Shown here: positions 34,110-43,204 of the stretch, in pieces | How the letters are laid out: the number at the start of each line of letters is the position of its first letter | Position numbering within the stretch: position 1 is the stretch's first letter | Assembly: GCF_023091225.1 (NCBI RefSeq) | Contig: NZ_JAHWXM010000003.1 | Span: forward strand, 10,652-74,651 | Length of the DNA stretch: 64,000 bases | Reading direction: 5' to 3' | Origin: Microbacterium galbinum | GTDB taxonomy: Bacteria > Actinomycetota > Actinomycetes > Actinomycetales > Microbacteriaceae | The notes under the pieces: model-generated | Seen by the model: only the letters and a program-made list of their open reading frames with translations | What the model was told of the DNA's origin: nothing | Databases searched by the model: none | Position numbers and translations under genes: made by a program

Positions 34110-34565
34110 TCAGAAGGCGCTCTCCTCCGGGAGGGCGCCTTCTGCTTTCTCCGGACGCGCTGTCCACCTGGAGCGCACGCCGGCGTCGAGCGCAGCGGCC
34201 ACCGCGACGGCGCAGACGTAGACGACCAGATCCCGGGGATCGAATCCCGAACCCAGCACCAGGTGCACGGGTGGGAACGCCTGGCCCAGGGCGTGCGGGA
34301 TGCCGGTGAGTTGGGCGAACTCGACGGCAGCGCACACGAGGGCGGCCGACACCGCGATCGCGCCGGAGCGCGCACGGGGGAGTGCGCAGGCGATGAGCGC
34401 GTAGATCAGCACGGCGTAGAGGGCGTCCCCGGCGATGTCCCCGGCCGGCCCCTCGACGAGACCGTGGACGAGGAGGCCTGCGCCGATGACGCCCGCAGCC
34501 GCTGCAGCGCAACCGATCCGTCGGCGTCGCCTCGCTCGCGGGGACGATGGGCTGTCGGTTGTCAC
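34110..34565 (-). CDS. DUF2809 family membrane protein
   Basis: A 151-residue membrane protein with about four hydrophobic helices (GCAAAAAGVIGAGLLVHGLV, YAVLIYALIACAL, GAIAVSAALVCAAVEFAQL, LVVYVCAVAVAAAL). GDALYAVLIY and AVEFAQLTG fit the DUF2809 family. Its last codons form one arm of the rplT terminator. Function unknown. Confidence 0.7.
   Translation of the reverse strand: MTTDSPSSPRARRRRRIGCAAAAAGVIGAGLLVHGLVEGPAGDIAGDALYAVLIYALIACALPRARSGAIAVSAALVCAAVEFAQLTGIPHALGQAFPPVHLVLGSGFDPRDLVVYVCAVAVAAALDAGVRSRWTARPEKAEGALPEESAF
34112..34143. terminator. Terminator after rplT
   Basis: AGAAGGCGC and GCGCCTTCT (9 bp, perfect) enclose an inner CTC/GAG stem, followed on the plus strand by GCTTTCT. 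It lies inside the 3' end of the convergent DUF2809 gene and can stop transcripts from both sides. Confidence 0.85.
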
Positions 34566-34646
34566 GCCCGCACCCTATCGATCGAACCTGGAACTGCGCC
34601 TGCGTCAATGGCTCGGCGCGGGGAAGGTGTTCCCTAGACTGTGATC

Positions 34647-35459
34647 GTGCTGGAGAACCCCCGCTCCCCCCGAGTCCGAGCCGTCGCCAAGCTGACGAAG
34701 CGAAGCGCACGAACCGAGACCGGGCTTTTCCTCCTCGAAGGGCCGCAGGCCGTCCGAGAGGCTCTGACCTACCGTCCCGAAGCGATCGTCGAGCTCTTCG
34801 CGACCCCGACCGGGTGGGAGAGGCATCCCGACATCCGGGCTCAGGCCGCAGATGCCGGCATCGATGTCGAGCACGTCACCGAGTACGTCCTGAACGCGAT
34901 GGCCGATACGGTCACTCCGCAGGGGCTCGTGGCCGTCGTTCGGCAGACGCCGACGTCCGTGCGCGACGTCTTCGCGGCATCCCCGCGCCTGGTCGCGATC
35001 TGTCAGGAGGTGCGCGATCCCGGCAACCTCGGGACGATCATCCGCGCGGCGGATGCGGCGGGAGCGGATGCCGTCGTCCTCACCGGACGCACGGTCGATC
35101 CGTACAACCCCAAAGTCGTGCGCGCCACGACGGGATCGCTGTTCCACCTCCCGGTCTCGGTCGGCGGGGAACTCGAAGACGTCATCACCCGCGCGCACGA
35201 AGCCGGTCTGCGCATCCTCGCCGCGGATGTGAAGGGTGACGACCTGCTCTCCGCGCGCGCCGAGGGCGTGCTCGCCGAGCCGACCGGGTGGCTGTTCGGA
35301 AACGAGGCGCGAGGCCTGGAGGACGACGCTCTGGCGCTGGCCGATCGCGTTCTGCGCCTCCCGATCTTCGGCAAGGCGGAGTCGCTGAACCTGGCGACCG
35401 CCGCGAGCGTGTGCCTGTACGAGAGCGCGTTCGCGCAGCGCGCCGCGACGGTCGGCTGA
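34647..35459 (+). CDS. TrmH/SpoU-family RNA methyltransferase
   Basis: A 270-residue SPOUT methyltransferase. The N-terminal substrate-binding domain (LFLLEGPQAVREAL) is followed by the knot: VRDPGNLGTIIRAADAAGADAVVLTG, GWLFGNEARGL and LPIFGKAESLNLATAASVCLYE, the three SpoU motifs. It 2'-O-methylates tRNA or rRNA; which site is not predictable here. TAGACT at 34635-34640 is 6 nt before GTG 34647, so I prefer that start to the GTG at 34641, which touches the -10. Confidence 0.92.
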   Translation: MLENPRSPRVRAVAKLTKRSARTETGLFLLEGPQAVREALTYRPEAIVELFATPTGWERHPDIRAQAADAGIDVEHVTEYVLNAMADTVTPQGLVAVVRQTPTSVRDVFAASPRLVAICQEVRDPGNLGTIIRAADAAGADAVVLTGRTVDPYNPKVVRATTGSLFHLPVSVGGELEDVITRAHEAGLRILAADVKGDDLLSARAEGVLAEPTGWLFGNEARGLEDDALALADRVLRLPIFGKAESLNLATAASVCLYESAFAQRAATVG

Positions 35460-35511
35460 TACTTTTGCTCCTGCCCGTCCGTCACCGCCGACGGAGAGAG
35501 GAGGGGAGCGC

Positions 35512-36183
35512 ATGCGGATACTGATCGTGGAAGACGACGATCGCGTCGCCGCGGCGCTCGACGCCTTCCTCGCCCGTTCGGGGTATGCGACCGTGAGGGC
35601 GTCCGACGGCGCCGCGGCGATGGATCTCCTGGGGGCGGACACCGAGGTCGTCCTCCTCGATCTCGGTCTGCCCGACGTCGACGGCATCGATCTGTGCCGC
35701 CGTATCCGTGGCCGCTCCGACGTGCCCATCGTCGTCGTGACGGCGCGCAGCCAGGTCACCGAGCGCATCAAGGGGCTGCGTGCCGGCGCCGACGACTTCG
35801 TGGTGAAGCCGTACGACGTGCACGAGCTCCTCGCCCGGATCGAGGCGGTGACACGGCGCTCGCGAGCGGTGCGCCCCGAGTCCGACGGTGTGGTCACGAT
35901 CCACGGCGGTGCTGTCGCGATCGATCTCGTGGCACGGCAGCTCCGGGTCGACGACCAGGCGGTCGATCTCACGCCCAAGGAGTTCGACATCGTCGCGGTG
36001 CTCGCGCGCTATCCCGGAGTCGCCGTTCCGAAGGATCGACTCATTCGCGAGGTGTGGAACACCGATTGGCGCGGCTTCGGTCACTCGCTCGAGGTGCACG
36101 TCGGAGCCATCCGTAAGAAGACGGGCTCGCACCGGGTGATCGAGACGGTGCGTGGCGTCGGCTATCGACTCGTGGGGTCGTAG
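35512..36183 (+). CDS. OmpR-family response regulator
   Basis: A 223-residue regulator. Receiver domain 1-115 with acidic pocket VEDDD, phospho-acceptor Asp50 in VVLLDLGLPD, Thr in VVVTARS and Lys in VKPYD. Winged-helix DNA-binding domain 125-221 with LTPKEFDIVAVLARYPGVAV, REVWNTDW and ETVRGVGYRL. It forms one unit with the sensor kinase (3 bp gap) and the TAXI lipoprotein. The tandem repeats before gluA are its likely target. Confidence 0.93.
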   Translation: MRILIVEDDDRVAAALDAFLARSGYATVRASDGAAAMDLLGADTEVVLLDLGLPDVDGIDLCRRIRGRSDVPIVVVTARSQVTERIKGLRAGADDFVVKPYDVHELLARIEAVTRRSRAVRPESDGVVTIHGGAVAIDLVARQLRVDDQAVDLTPKEFDIVAVLARYPGVAVPKDRLIREVWNTDWRGFGHSLEVHVGAIRKKTGSHRVIETVRGVGYRLVGS

Positions 36184-36186
36184 CCG

Positions 36187-37563
36187 GTGCGCAAGCGGCT
36201 CGTGATCGTGTTCCTGGTGCCCCTGGTCGCGATCCTCCTCTCCCTCGGCGGCGCGACCGGATGGAGCGCCGCGCGCAGCATCCAGCAGGCGGTCTACACC
36301 GAACAGATCGGTGACCTCGGCTACTTCGCCACGACGGCCCGGCAGGCGCTCCGCTCGGATGCTGCCGGGGTGTTCGAGGGCGAGGCGCGCAGGTTCGAGC
36401 AGGTCTACGGGATCGAGATCGCGGTGTACGACCTCACCGGATCCGTCTGGGCGGCGAGCGAGTCGGAGCCGGGGGTGCTCTCCGAGGAGGAGGCCGAGCA
36501 GGTGCGACTCGCGCTCTCCGGCCGCCGCGCGGAGGCCCCGGAGGCCTTCTTCCCCTGGATCATCTCGGACGCCACGATGGTCGAGCCGGTGTTCGACGAC
36601 GGCGATGTGATCGGCGCGGTGATGATCTCGGCCGAGGTGGAGGCTCCGCGCACGGCGATCCTGCAGCAGCTGCTGATCCTGATCGGGGTCGCCCTCGTCT
36701 CGATCTCCCTGGGCGTTCTCCTGGTGTTCCAACTCGCCCGGTGGGTGCTCTCGCCCGTGCGGCGGCTCGACGATGCGATGGTGGCGATCGAGCACGGTGA
36801 GATGGATGCGCGCGTCGCGGAGGACACAGGGCCGCCCGAACTGAGGCGGATGACGAGGGTCTTCAACGGCATGGCCGAGGAGATCGAGCGCAGCCTCGCC
36901 CGCCAGCAGGAGTTCGCGTTGAACGCCTCGCATGAACTGCGCAATCCTCTCAACGCCCTGCTGCTGCGCGTCGAGCACCTGGCGACGGGGCTCGATGACG
37001 ACTGGAAGGACGACATCGAGGAGACGCGCGAGGAAGGGCGCCGGATGGCTCGGATCCTCGAGACCATGTTGAACCTCGCCCGCAGCGGTCGCGCCGATTC
37101 GATGTTCTCCGCGGTCGACCTCACCACGCTCGTCGAGCGTCGCAGCGATGCCTGGCGCGAGGTGGCGGGGCCCCGCGGCATCGGCTTCCGACGCACGGGG
37201 GAGGGGATCGTCATGTGCGTCACCGATCGCACGATCGTCGAGAGCGCACTCGATGCGGTCATCGACAACGCCGTGAAGTTCTCGCCGGCCGATTCGGTGA
37301 TCGAGCTGGGGGTGGAACGCGACGGCGAGCGCTGTCGGTTGACCGTGCGGGATCGCGGGCCGGGGCTCGCCGGGGATCAGGTGGAGTACGCGACCGACAG
37401 ATTCTGGCGCAGCGCCGACAGCGACGACACCCCGGGTACAGGACTCGGGCTGGCGATCGCCACCGATCTGCTCGCATCCATCGGTGGCGAACTGGTCGTG
37501 TCGTCGCCGGAGGGCGGGGGTCTCCTGGTGTCGCTCGTGCTCACGAACGGGGGGTTCGAATGA
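36187..37563 (+). CDS. Sensor histidine kinase
   Basis: A 458-residue membrane kinase starting at GTG 36187. Membrane helix 1 at about 5-28, an extracellular sensor region of about 130 residues, helix 2 at about 158-180, HAMP at 181-235, HisKA with the phospho-His249 in NASHELRNPL, and the HATPase domain with DNAVKF (N box), VRDRGPG (G1) and GTGLGLAIA (G2). The small sensor domain could read the adjacent TAXI lipoprotein rather than bind ligand itself. Overlaps the TAXI gene by 4 bp. Confidence 0.93.
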   Translation: MRKRLVIVFLVPLVAILLSLGGATGWSAARSIQQAVYTEQIGDLGYFATTARQALRSDAAGVFEGEARRFEQVYGIEIAVYDLTGSVWAASESEPGVLSEEEAEQVRLALSGRRAEAPEAFFPWIISDATMVEPVFDDGDVIGAVMISAEVEAPRTAILQQLLILIGVALVSISLGVLLVFQLARWVLSPVRRLDDAMVAIEHGEMDARVAEDTGPPELRRMTRVFNGMAEEIERSLARQQEFALNASHELRNPLNALLLRVEHLATGLDDDWKDDIEETREEGRRMARILETMLNLARSGRADSMFSAVDLTTLVERRSDAWREVAGPRGIGFRRTGEGIVMCVTDRTIVESALDAVIDNAVKFSPADSVIELGVERDGERCRLTVRDRGPGLAGDQVEYATDRFWRSADSDDTPGTGLGLAIATDLLASIGGELVVSSPEGGGLLVSLVLTNGGFE

Positions 37564-38537
37564 CCAGGGATCGGATGCTCCGGCTCGCGCGCCTTGCCGC
37601 TGCCGCGGTCTGCGCCGCCGTCGTCGTCCTCGGCGTGAGCGGGTGCAGCCCGCGCGCGGGCGAGTGGGCGGAGGGCACGGCCGTCATCGCCGGCGGAGGC
37701 ACGACGGGGGTCTACTTCGACTACGGCGGGCACTTCGCCGAGGAACTCTCGACCGCGCTCGGCGTATCGGCCGAGGTGACGGAGACGGACGGCTCCGTCG
37801 ACAACCTGCGCAGGGTCGCGTCCGGCGAGGCGCTGCTCGGCTTCGCCCAGGGCGATGCGGCTGCGGATGCCGTGGCCGGACGCGGCGCGTTCGACGAGCC
37901 TCTCCCGATCCAGGCGGCGGCGCGCCTGTACGACGAGTACGTGCACGTCGTCGTGCGGGCGGACTCCGAGATCGACAACATCACCGATCTCACCGGGCGG
38001 ACGGTGTCGCTGGGCGCCGTCGGATCGGGCGTCAACGTCATCGCCACGCGCATCCTCGACGCCGCCCGGGTGGATGCCGGGTCGGTGAGCAATCCGCAGC
38101 TGGATCTGCGCGAGTCGATCGCCGCGCTCGAGAGCGGCGAGATCGACGGGTTCTTCTGGGTCGGGGGGCTGCCGACGCCCGGCATCGAGAACCTCTCGGG
38201 TTCGCTGCCCCTGCGGTTGCTGCCGATCGAACAGGACTGGGTCAACGCCGTCAACGCACGGTATTCCGACGCGTACCGTTCGTCGGACTTCCCCGCGGGC
38301 GCCTACGGGATCGCGCAATCGGTGCCGACGATGGCCGTTCCGAACTACCTGATCGTCGCGTCCGCGACCCCGGATGCGGTCGTGAAGGACGTGCTCACGG
38401 TGCTCTTCGACGCGCGCTCGCGCATGGCGGAGGACGTGCCCGCGGCGGCGCTCCTGAGCCGCCGTCAGGCGATCTTCACCGTGCCCGTGGACCTCCATCC
38501 CGGAGCGGTGGACTTCTATCGCGATCAGCGCGGATGA
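37560..38537 (+). CDS. TAXI-family solute-binding lipoprotein
   Basis: A 325-residue exported lipoprotein: basic N-terminus, hydrophobic core and lipobox VSGCSP (Cys29). The mature part matches TAXI (TRAP-associated extracytoplasmic immunogenic) receptors: IAGGGTTGVYFDYGGHFAEELS, ETDGSVDNLRRVASGEALLGFAQGD and LGAVGSGVNVIATRIL. TAXI proteins usually serve TRAP permeases, often with glutamate-like ligands. No TRAP membrane gene is present here; the gene is coupled to a sensor kinase and followed by an ABC transporter, so it is probably a sensing receptor. Ligand unknown. Confidence 0.9.
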   Translation: MTRDRMLRLARLAAAAVCAAVVVLGVSGCSPRAGEWAEGTAVIAGGGTTGVYFDYGGHFAEELSTALGVSAEVTETDGSVDNLRRVASGEALLGFAQGDAAADAVAGRGAFDEPLPIQAAARLYDEYVHVVVRADSEIDNITDLTGRTVSLGAVGSGVNVIATRILDAARVDAGSVSNPQLDLRESIAALESGEIDGFFWVGGLPTPGIENLSGSLPLRLLPIEQDWVNAVNARYSDAYRSSDFPAGAYGIAQSVPTMAVPNYLIVASATPDAVVKDVLTVLFDARSRMAEDVPAAALLSRRQAIFTVPVDLHPGAVDFYRDQRG

Positions 38538-38565
38538 CGGCGCCGCGCCCCTCGGGGACCGCTGC

Positions 38566-38635
38566 GTAACGCCCTTGTTACGACCCTCAAGAAATCCTCA
38601 AGAAGTCTGACAGCGCCCGGGGGCTCTGCGATCGT
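38566..38635 (+). promoter_or_regulatory. Promoter region of glu operon with tandem direct repeats
   Basis: A GTAAC-6-GTTAC inverted repeat (38566-38581) is followed by two direct repeats in phase, CTCAAGAAATC (38586-38596) and CTCAAGAAGTC (38597-38607). The second abuts a CTGACA -35 (38607-38612), with GATCGT 17 bp further. Tandem 11-bp repeats ending at the -35 are typical binding sites of OmpR-type activators, and one is encoded 2.4 kb upstream. Binding is inferred. Confidence 0.65.
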
Positions 38636-38762
38636 GAGGTCGGTCGCGCACCGTTCGACGATGAACGCGGATGCCCGTGGGGACGGGTGGCGCGAAGACT
38701 GAACCCACCGGGGCCGACCCCCGATCGAGCACTGCCGACGACCTGGCGAGTTTGGAGAAAAG

Positions 38763-39509
38763 ATGACCACCGGTAAAGCCCTTGTCGTGGTCGACAACGT
38801 GCAGAAGCACTACGGCGAGTTCCAGGCTCTGACCGATATCGACCTCACCGTGAACGCCGGCGAGGTCGTCGTCGTGATCGGCCCGTCCGGCTCGGGCAAG
38901 TCGACCCTGTGCCGCACCATCAACCGCCTCGAGACGATCACCAGCGGGACCATCAGCATCGACGGCAAGGCGCTGCCCGCCGAGGGACGCGGGCTCGCCG
39001 AACTCCGCGCCGACGTCGGCATGGTCTTCCAGTCGTTCAACCTGTTCGCCCACCTGACGATCCTCGAGAACGTCACCCTCGGCCCGATCAAGGTGCGCGG
39101 CCTCAAGAAGGCCGACGCCGAGCGCGAGGCGATGGAACTGCTCGAGCGCGTCGGCGTCGCCAAGCAGGCGTCCAAGCTTCCGGCCCAGCTCTCGGGCGGG
39201 CAGCAGCAGCGCGTCGCGATCGCGCGAGCCCTGGCGATGCATCCGAAGGTCATGCTGTTCGACGAGCCGACCAGCGCGCTCGACCCCGAGATGATCAACG
39301 AGGTGCTCGATGTCATGGTCGAGCTCGCGCACGAGGGCATGACGATGATCGTCGTCACCCACGAGATGGGCTTCGCCCGCAAGGCGGCCGACCGCGTGGT
39401 CTTCATGGCCGACGGTCGGATCGTCGAAGAGGCCACGCCCGAGGAGTTCTTCACCCATCCGAAGAGCGATCGCGCCAAGGACTTCCTCTCGAAGCTCCTC
39501 ACGCACTGA
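38763..39509 (+). CDS. gluA: Glutamate-type ABC transporter ATPase
   Basis: A 248-residue ATPase of the polar amino acid family: Walker [11 protein letters not shown]-loop MVFQSFNLF, signature [15 protein letters not shown], Walker [13 protein letters not shown] and switch His in VTHEMGFA. Ribosome site GGAGAAAAG. First gene of an ATPase-receptor-permease-permease operon in the order of corynebacterial gluABCD; the substrate is assigned by that resemblance. Confidence 0.9.
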   Translation: MTTGKALVVVDNVQKHYGEFQALTDIDLTVNAGEVVVVIGPSGSGKSTLCRTINRLETITSGTISIDGKALPAEGRGLAELRADVGMVFQSFNLFAHLTILENVTLGPIKVRGLKKADAEREAMELLERVGVAKQASKLPAQLSGGQQQRVAIARALAMHPKVMLFDEPTSALDPEMINEVLDVMVELAHEGMTMIVVTHEMGFARKAADRVVFMADGRIVEEATPEEFFTHPKSDRAKDFLSKLLTH

Positions 39510-39551
39510 TCACCCCAGACCCTGCACCCACAGCACACGAAGGAGACGCAC

Positions 39552-40469
39552 ATGCGACGCACACGGACACTGGCAGGTATCGGAATCGCGGCGGTGGCGC
39601 TGCTCGCGCTCACCGCCTGCAACAGCGGAACCCCGTCGAGCACGGGCACCGGCGGCGGCGACGACGGCGGCGACGCCTCGAGCAGCACACCCTGGACGGT
39701 GGCGACCGATGTCAGCCTCGACGGCAGCCCGACGTTCGACCGGATCTCGTCCAGCGGGACGATCAAGGTCGGCGTCAAGGAGGACCAGCCCGGGCTCGGC
39801 TACCTCGACCCCGTGACGGGCGAGCGCACCGGTTTCGACGTCGACATCGCACGCTGGATGGCCGCATCCCTCGGGGTCGACCCCGAGAAGATCGAGTTCC
39901 AGGCGATCGCCTCGGCGAACCGCGAGCAGGCGATCGTGAACGGTGACATCGACTACTACGTCGGCACCTACTCGATCACCGACAAGCGCAAGGAGCAGAT
40001 CTCCTTCGCCGGTCCGTACTTCGTGACGGGCCAGGGCCTCCTCGTCGGGGCCGACAGCGACATCGAGAGCGTCGACGACCTCGACTCCTCGACCACGGTG
40101 TGCTCGGCCACGGGCTCCACGCCCATCCAGAACATCAACACCAACTACCCCGAGGTTCCCACCAAGGAGTACGACACCTACTCCAAGTGCGTCGAGGACC
40201 TCAAGAACGGCCAGGTGGACGCCGTCACGACCGACGAGGCGATCCTCATCGGCTACGCGGCTCAGGACCCCGACAACCTCAAGGTCGTCGGCGAGCCCTT
40301 CAGCGAGGAGCGCTACGGCATCGGTGTGGCGAAGGATGACACCGCACTCGTCGAGTACTTCAACACGCAGCTGACCGACGGCGGCGACGTCTGGGAGCAG
40401 ATCTTCGAGAACAACCTCGGAGCCTCCGGAGTCAAGGCGACCCAGCCCGAGGTCGACCCGATCAGCTGA
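39552..40469 (+). CDS. gluB: Glutamate-type ABC transporter binding lipoprotein
   Basis: A 305-residue lipoprotein: lipobox LTACNSG (Cys23), a Gly/Asp/Ser linker, then the type II amino-acid-binding fold: IKVGVKEDQPGLGYLD, GERTGFDVDIARWMAASLG, YYVGTYSITDKRKEQISFAGPY and VDAVTTDEAILIGYA. KRKEQISFAGPY is the usual SBP family 3 hinge region. It delivers glutamate or a similar acidic amino acid. Confidence 0.9.
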   Translation: MRRTRTLAGIGIAAVALLALTACNSGTPSSTGTGGGDDGGDASSSTPWTVATDVSLDGSPTFDRISSSGTIKVGVKEDQPGLGYLDPVTGERTGFDVDIARWMAASLGVDPEKIEFQAIASANREQAIVNGDIDYYVGTYSITDKRKEQISFAGPYFVTGQGLLVGADSDIESVDDLDSSTTVCSATGSTPIQNINTNYPEVPTKEYDTYSKCVEDLKNGQVDAVTTDEAILIGYAAQDPDNLKVVGEPFSEERYGIGVAKDDTALVEYFNTQLTDGGDVWEQIFENNLGASGVKATQPEVDPIS

Positions 40470-40549
40470 TCCGAGCGGGGCGGCCGATATCCTCGGCCGC
40501 CCCGCCCATCGGCAGAGCGTCGCGCCAATTCGAATCGACAGGAGCACCA

Positions 40550-41197
40550 GTGGGAGTCATCACCGACCACCTCGATCTCTGGGGGGAAGCGCTGTGGGGA
40601 ACGATCGCGCTGTTCCTGGGTGGAGGTCTCATCGCGATCGTCCTCGGACTGATCGTCGGCGCGGCCAGAGTGTCCCCGGTCCCGATCGCCCGCGCGGTCG
40701 GCGGCGTCTACGTGAACTGGATCCGCAACACCCCGTTGACCCTGGTCATGTTCTTCTTCGCGTTCTGCCTGCCGATCCTTCTCGGCGAACGCGTCAATTC
40801 CCTCCTGCTCGCGGTCATCGCCCTGGGTCTCTACACGGCCACCTACGTCGCGGAGGCGTTGCGCGCCGGCATCAACACGGTGCCCGTCGGGCAGGCTGAG
40901 GCCGCCCGGGCGATCGGCCTGAACTTCGGTCAGGTCATGCGCTACGTCGTGCTGCCGCAGGCGACCCGATCCGTCGTCCCCCCGATGATGAGCGTGCTCA
41001 TCGCCCTCATGAAGAACACGACCGTCGCGGCGGGCTTCTCCGTCGTCAACCTGGGCACGATCCGCGCCGCACTCAGCGAGCGCGGCGAGAGCGCCCTGGT
41101 CGTTCTGCTGTGGGTCATGGTCATCTTCGTCGTGCTGGTGCTGCTGCTCGCCTGGGTCCAGCGAGTGCTCGAGAACAAGTGGAGGATCTCGCGATGA
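40550..41197 (+). CDS. gluC: Glutamate-type ABC transporter permease
   Basis: A 215-residue permease starting at GTG 40550 with an ACAGGAG ribosome site. About five membrane helices. The His/Glu/Gln-family coupling motif appears in EALRAGINTVPVGQAEAARAIGL, and YVNWIRNTPLTLVMFFF is the usual first inner segment. Partner of GluD, which follows with a 4-bp overlap. Confidence 0.9.
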   Translation: MGVITDHLDLWGEALWGTIALFLGGGLIAIVLGLIVGAARVSPVPIARAVGGVYVNWIRNTPLTLVMFFFAFCLPILLGERVNSLLLAVIALGLYTATYVAEALRAGINTVPVGQAEAARAIGLNFGQVMRYVVLPQATRSVVPPMMSVLIALMKNTTVAAGFSVVNLGTIRAALSERGESALVVLLWVMVIFVVLVLLLAWVQRVLENKWRISR

Positions 41198-42111
41198 GTT
41201 CCGTTCTTTTCGACGTCCCCGGTCCTCGCGCCATCGCGCGCAACAGACTCATCGGAGTCGCGACCGTGCTCGTGGTGCTCGCCGTGCTCGGCTGGGTCGT
41301 GTGGCGGCTCTTCGCCACCGGGCAGTTCTCGGCGGAGAAGTGGAACATCTTCTCCTACTCCGCGGTCTGGGTCCGCTTCGGCGAGGGGCTTCTCAGCACG
41401 CTCGCCGCCTTCGCCGCGGCCGGCGTCGGCTCGCTCGTCCTCGGCTTCGTCCTGGGCATCGGGCGTCTCTCCGAGCACGCCTGGGTCCGGGAACCGGTCC
41501 GGTGGATCATCGAGGTGCTGCGCGCCGTCCCCGTGCTCGTCCTCATGATGCTGCTGTACTACGGCCTCCCCGTCGTCGGCATCAAGATGTCGCCCTACTT
41601 CGCGGTCGTGATCGCGCTCATCGTCTACAACGGCTCGGTGCTCGCCGAGGTGCTGCGCGCCGGTGTCGAGTCGCTGCCGCGCGGGCAGGCGGAGGCCGGG
41701 TACGCGATCGGACTCCGCAAGAGCGGGGTCATGTGGTTCATCCTCCTGCCGCAGGCCGTGCGAGCGATGATGCCCGTGATCATCGCGCAGCTCGTCGTCG
41801 CGCTGAAGGACACGGCTCTCGGCTTCATCATCACGTACCAGGAGCTGCTGTACGTGATCAACCAGATCGGCAACCAGGCGCCCTACGGCTCTCCGCTCAT
41901 CCCTGCGGCGATCGTCGGTGGCTCCATGTACGTCGCCGTCTGCCTGGTGCTCTCCTACATCGCGTTCCGTCTGCAGCGCCGTACCAAGCGTTCGCCCAAG
42001 GCGGGAGACGCGGCTCCGGACCCGCGTCAGCACGCCGGCGAGACGAACACCGAGCTGATCACCCTGCAGCGCGGGACCGACAGCGGGCGAAGCACGGCCC
42101 CCGGAGCATGA
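41194..42111 (+). CDS. gluD: Glutamate-type ABC transporter permease
   Basis: A 305-residue permease. An extra N-terminal helix and about 60 residues precede the standard core (FGEGLLSTLAAFAAAGVGSLVLGFVLG, IIEVLRAVPVLVLMMLLYYGLP, AEVLRAGVESLPRGQAEAGYAIGL). The C-terminus is a charged cytosolic tail of about 45 residues (KRSPKAGDAAPDPRQ onward). End of the glu operon. Confidence 0.9.
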   Translation: MSSVLFDVPGPRAIARNRLIGVATVLVVLAVLGWVVWRLFATGQFSAEKWNIFSYSAVWVRFGEGLLSTLAAFAAAGVGSLVLGFVLGIGRLSEHAWVREPVRWIIEVLRAVPVLVLMMLLYYGLPVVGIKMSPYFAVVIALIVYNGSVLAEVLRAGVESLPRGQAEAGYAIGLRKSGVMWFILLPQAVRAMMPVIIAQLVVALKDTALGFIITYQELLYVINQIGNQAPYGSPLIPAAIVGGSMYVAVCLVLSYIAFRLQRRTKRSPKAGDAAPDPRQHAGETNTELITLQRGTDSGRSTAPGA

Positions 42112-42163
42112 CGGTGGCGGGATCGTCCGATCCTGCCACCCCTCGCCGGTAGACTCGTTTCTC

Positions 42164-43204
42164 GTGTCCGAGACTCCAGAAATCACCCCGGAAGCGGTCG
42201 AAGCAGCCGTCGCCGCCGCACTGGCAGCGATCAACGCAGCGACCGACACCGCCGAGCTCAAGGCGGCCCGTGCCGCCCACGTGGCCGACGGTTCGCCCCT
42301 CGCCGTCCTGAACGCCTCGATGCGTCAGGTCGCCCCCGAGAACAAGGCCGCCTTCGGCAAGCTCGTCGGCCAGGGGCGCGGTCAGGTCACGCAGGCGCTC
42401 GCCGCCAAGGAGGCCGAGCTCGCTGCCGCCGAGGTCGCGGCGCGCCTCGAAGCCGAACGCATCGACATCACGGCGGTGCCGTCGCGCACGCGCGTCGGTG
42501 CGCGGCATCCGCTCTCCCTGCTCCAGGACCAGGTCTGCGACATCTTCGTGGGCATGGGATGGGAGATCGCGGAGGGTCCCGAGCTCGAGCACGAGTGGTT
42601 CAACTTCGACGCGCTCAACTTCGACGTCGACCACCCCGCCCGCCAGGAGCAGGACACGTTCTACGTCGACCCCGCCTCGCGACACCTCGTCATGCGCACG
42701 CACACGAGTCCCGTCCAGGTGCGCTCGATGCTCGACCGCGAGGTGCCGATCTACGTGCTCTGCCCCGGGCGCGTCTACCGAACCGACGAGTTCGATGCGA
42801 CGCACCTTCCGGTGTTCACCCAGTTCGAGGGTCTCGTGATCGACAAGGGCATCACGATGGCGCACCTCAAGGGCACGCTCGACCACTTCGCGAAGCAGCT
42901 GTTCGGTCCCGAGGCCAAGATGCGCTTCCGCACCAACTACTTCCCCTTCACCGAGCCCTCCGCCGAGCTCGATCTGTGGCACCCCACTTTCAAGGGCGGC
43001 GCACGGTGGATCGAGTGGGGCGGCTGCGGCATGGTCAACCCGAACGTGCTGCGTGCGGCCGGGATCGATCCCGAGGTGTACAGCGGCTTCGCGTTCGGCA
43101 TGGGCATCGAGCGGGGACTCATGTTCCGCAGCGATGTGCAGGACATGCGTGACATGGCCGAGGGCGATGTCCGATTCAGCGAGCAGTACGGGATGGTGGT
43201 GTGA
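42164..43204 (+). CDS. pheS: Phenylalanyl-tRNA synthetase alpha subunit
   Basis: A 346-residue class II synthetase subunit. N-terminal coiled coil (to about 100), then HPLSLLQDQVCDIFVGMGW, LRTHTSPVQVRSM-type motif 2 (MRTHTSPVQVRSML), FHQVEG-equivalent FTQFEGLVIDKG, RFRTNYFPFTEPS and the motif 3 GFAFGMGIERGLM. GTG 42164 is preceded by TAGACT (42150-42155) with 8 nt between, so the transcript is probably leaderless. Overlaps pheT. Confidence 0.96.
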   Translation: MSETPEITPEAVEAAVAAALAAINAATDTAELKAARAAHVADGSPLAVLNASMRQVAPENKAAFGKLVGQGRGQVTQALAAKEAELAAAEVAARLEAERIDITAVPSRTRVGARHPLSLLQDQVCDIFVGMGWEIAEGPELEHEWFNFDALNFDVDHPARQEQDTFYVDPASRHLVMRTHTSPVQVRSMLDREVPIYVLCPGRVYRTDEFDATHLPVFTQFEGLVIDKGITMAHLKGTLDHFAKQLFGPEAKMRFRTNYFPFTEPSAELDLWHPTFKGGARWIEWGGCGMVNPNVLRAAGIDPEVYSGFAFGMGIERGLMFRSDVQDMRDMAEGDVRFSEQYGMVV

